Shown: one piece after another, positions 63,503-64,000 of the stretch
How positions within the stretch are numbered: position 1 is the stretch's first letter
How the letters are laid out: each line of letters opens with the position of its first letter
Assembly (NCBI GenBank): GCA_005518185.1
Contig: RKSN01000002.1
Coordinates: forward strand, 962,614-1,026,613
Length of the DNA stretch: 64,000 nucleotides
Source: Chakrabartia godavariana
GTDB taxonomy: Bacteria; Pseudomonadota; Alphaproteobacteria; Sphingomonadales; Sphingomonadaceae
Direction: 5' to 3'
Made by a program: the position numbers and the translations under genes
The notes under the pieces: model-generated
Told to the model about the DNA's origin: nothing
Database searches by the model: none
Seen by the model: only the letters and a program-made list of their open reading frames with translations

Positions 63503-64000
63503 CTCACAAATCTATTTATTTTCAATAACTTCGTGACTTTTTATTGTCGCCTAAGTTCCGTCGGTTACAGGCTTCAGCGGGCTATTTACTCGCCTCAGAG
63601 ATCGAGCTGGCGACAGACCATGATTTGACCTAAGCCCCTGAAACCCCCGCGTCTCCGCGGCCTAAAGTGCATTGACGGCATTGAGGGGGGCGGCGGGAAA
63701 TGCCGAACGACGAGGTCGCGACGATCGGCGCGCCCACAGGGACCCTCGCCAAGCAAGTAAGCCATTAGCGAAAGCTATCTCAACTATCTTAAAGATCGTC
63801 ATTTCGTTTAGCCTGCTGTTCCGGACGAGATTGTCGGTGCGGGAAAGCGCGGGCTCAACTCTTTACATGGCGTGGACTGCCGCCGCCAATCAGACTGGTG
63901 ACCATAGCACATTGGGAACCGGTCCCTCGAAGGGCTGCATTGCCTTGATGAAGACAAGGGCGCGTAGCGCCCGCCGGCTTCATCAAGGCGGTCATGACCG
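63503..64000. other. Gene-poor region after tRNA-Cys with strong edge hairpin
   Basis: No convincing gene is seen in the last 498 bases. The first 100 bases are AT-rich. A 22-codon frame at about 63700 (MPNDEVATIGAPTGTLAKQV) has no support beyond an upstream GGCGGGAA. Near the window end, GCCTTGATGAAG (63942-63953) pairs perfectly with CTTCATCAAGGC (63978-63989), and GGGCGC-GTA-GCGCCC sits in its loop. The hairpin could be a terminator, an attachment-like site or the edge of an element continuing past the window. Confidence 0.4.

Noticed and set aside
63690..63760. 22-codon frame after tRNA-Cys
   Set aside because: It is too short, with no similarity that I recognise and no conserved context. 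It is mentioned only within the region entry.

Overview
The window is a GC-rich (about 63-65 %) chromosomal segment from an alphaproteobacterium, most likely a sphingomonad (Sphingomonadales). Indicators are a DUF2497/PopZ-type polar organiser, an Mg-type HemB, a cysteine-free short L36, a PEPxxW-type PEP-CTERM protein, an AUR1-like PAP2 enzyme, and short dispersed inverted repeats of a kind common between sphingomonad genes. No rRNA operon, phage module, transposase or CRISPR array is visible. The species cannot be named from the sequence alone.

Layout. 1-6.4 kb: murA (3' end cut by the window edge), an acetyltransferase, a metal-dependent hydrolase divergent from a TetR regulator, then obgE-proB-SDR with overlapping ends. 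6.5-15.4 kb: a ubiquinone-type hydroxylase, ftsK, lolA followed by a candidate small RNA with its own terminator, GNAT-M14 peptidase-lipoprotein, rpmJ-HAD hydrolase, and a BcsL-like acetyltransferase. 15.4-25 kb: alkylsulfatase, pyk, DUF1244, gpmA, an SGDEF diguanylate cyclase, purEK, isoaspartyl peptidase, PAP2, and a cytochrome b561-YceI fusion. 25.2-29.3 kb: a complete polyamine-type ABC importer with a dispersed repeat inside the operon.

29.4-42 kb is an envelope or exopolysaccharide locus: rfbACBD (dTDP-L-rhamnose), a PEP-CTERM surface protein with a predicted pseudoknot leader, an O-antigen ligase/polymerase-like protein, a flippase, an acyltransferase, two paralogous 2-oxoglutarate/Fe(II) oxygenases, and a parallel beta-helix protein with an unusual Ser/Thr plus Ala/Lys tail. 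It supplies an activated sugar, export and polymerisation functions, decorating enzymes and candidate matrix proteins. No glycosyltransferase, chain-length regulator or exosortase is in view, so the rest of the pathway must lie elsewhere.

42-47.9 kb: a heteromeric acyl-CoA dehydrogenase divergent from a crotonase across a palindromic operator, an AUR1-like PAP2 enzyme, and an operon of a double cNMP-binding protein and a class II glutamine amidotransferase. 48-55.3 kb: a PEEFP-type P-type ATPase, tRNA-Arg(ACG), a small lipoprotein, a gamma-carbonic anhydrase-like protein, an MFS-spermidine synthase fusion, an acetyltransferase, and a GxxExxY gene bracketed by 41-bp inverted repeats. 55.3-63.3 kb: hemB, MATE, valS, popZ, tolC and a Pcm-like methyltransferase, all on the minus strand. 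The window ends with tRNA-Cys(GCA) and about 500 bp without a recognisable gene.

The observations most worth follow-up are the pseudoknot leader, the inverted-repeat-bounded GxxExxY unit, the small RNA after lolA, and the paired TGACGTCA palindromes upstream of the beta-helix gene.
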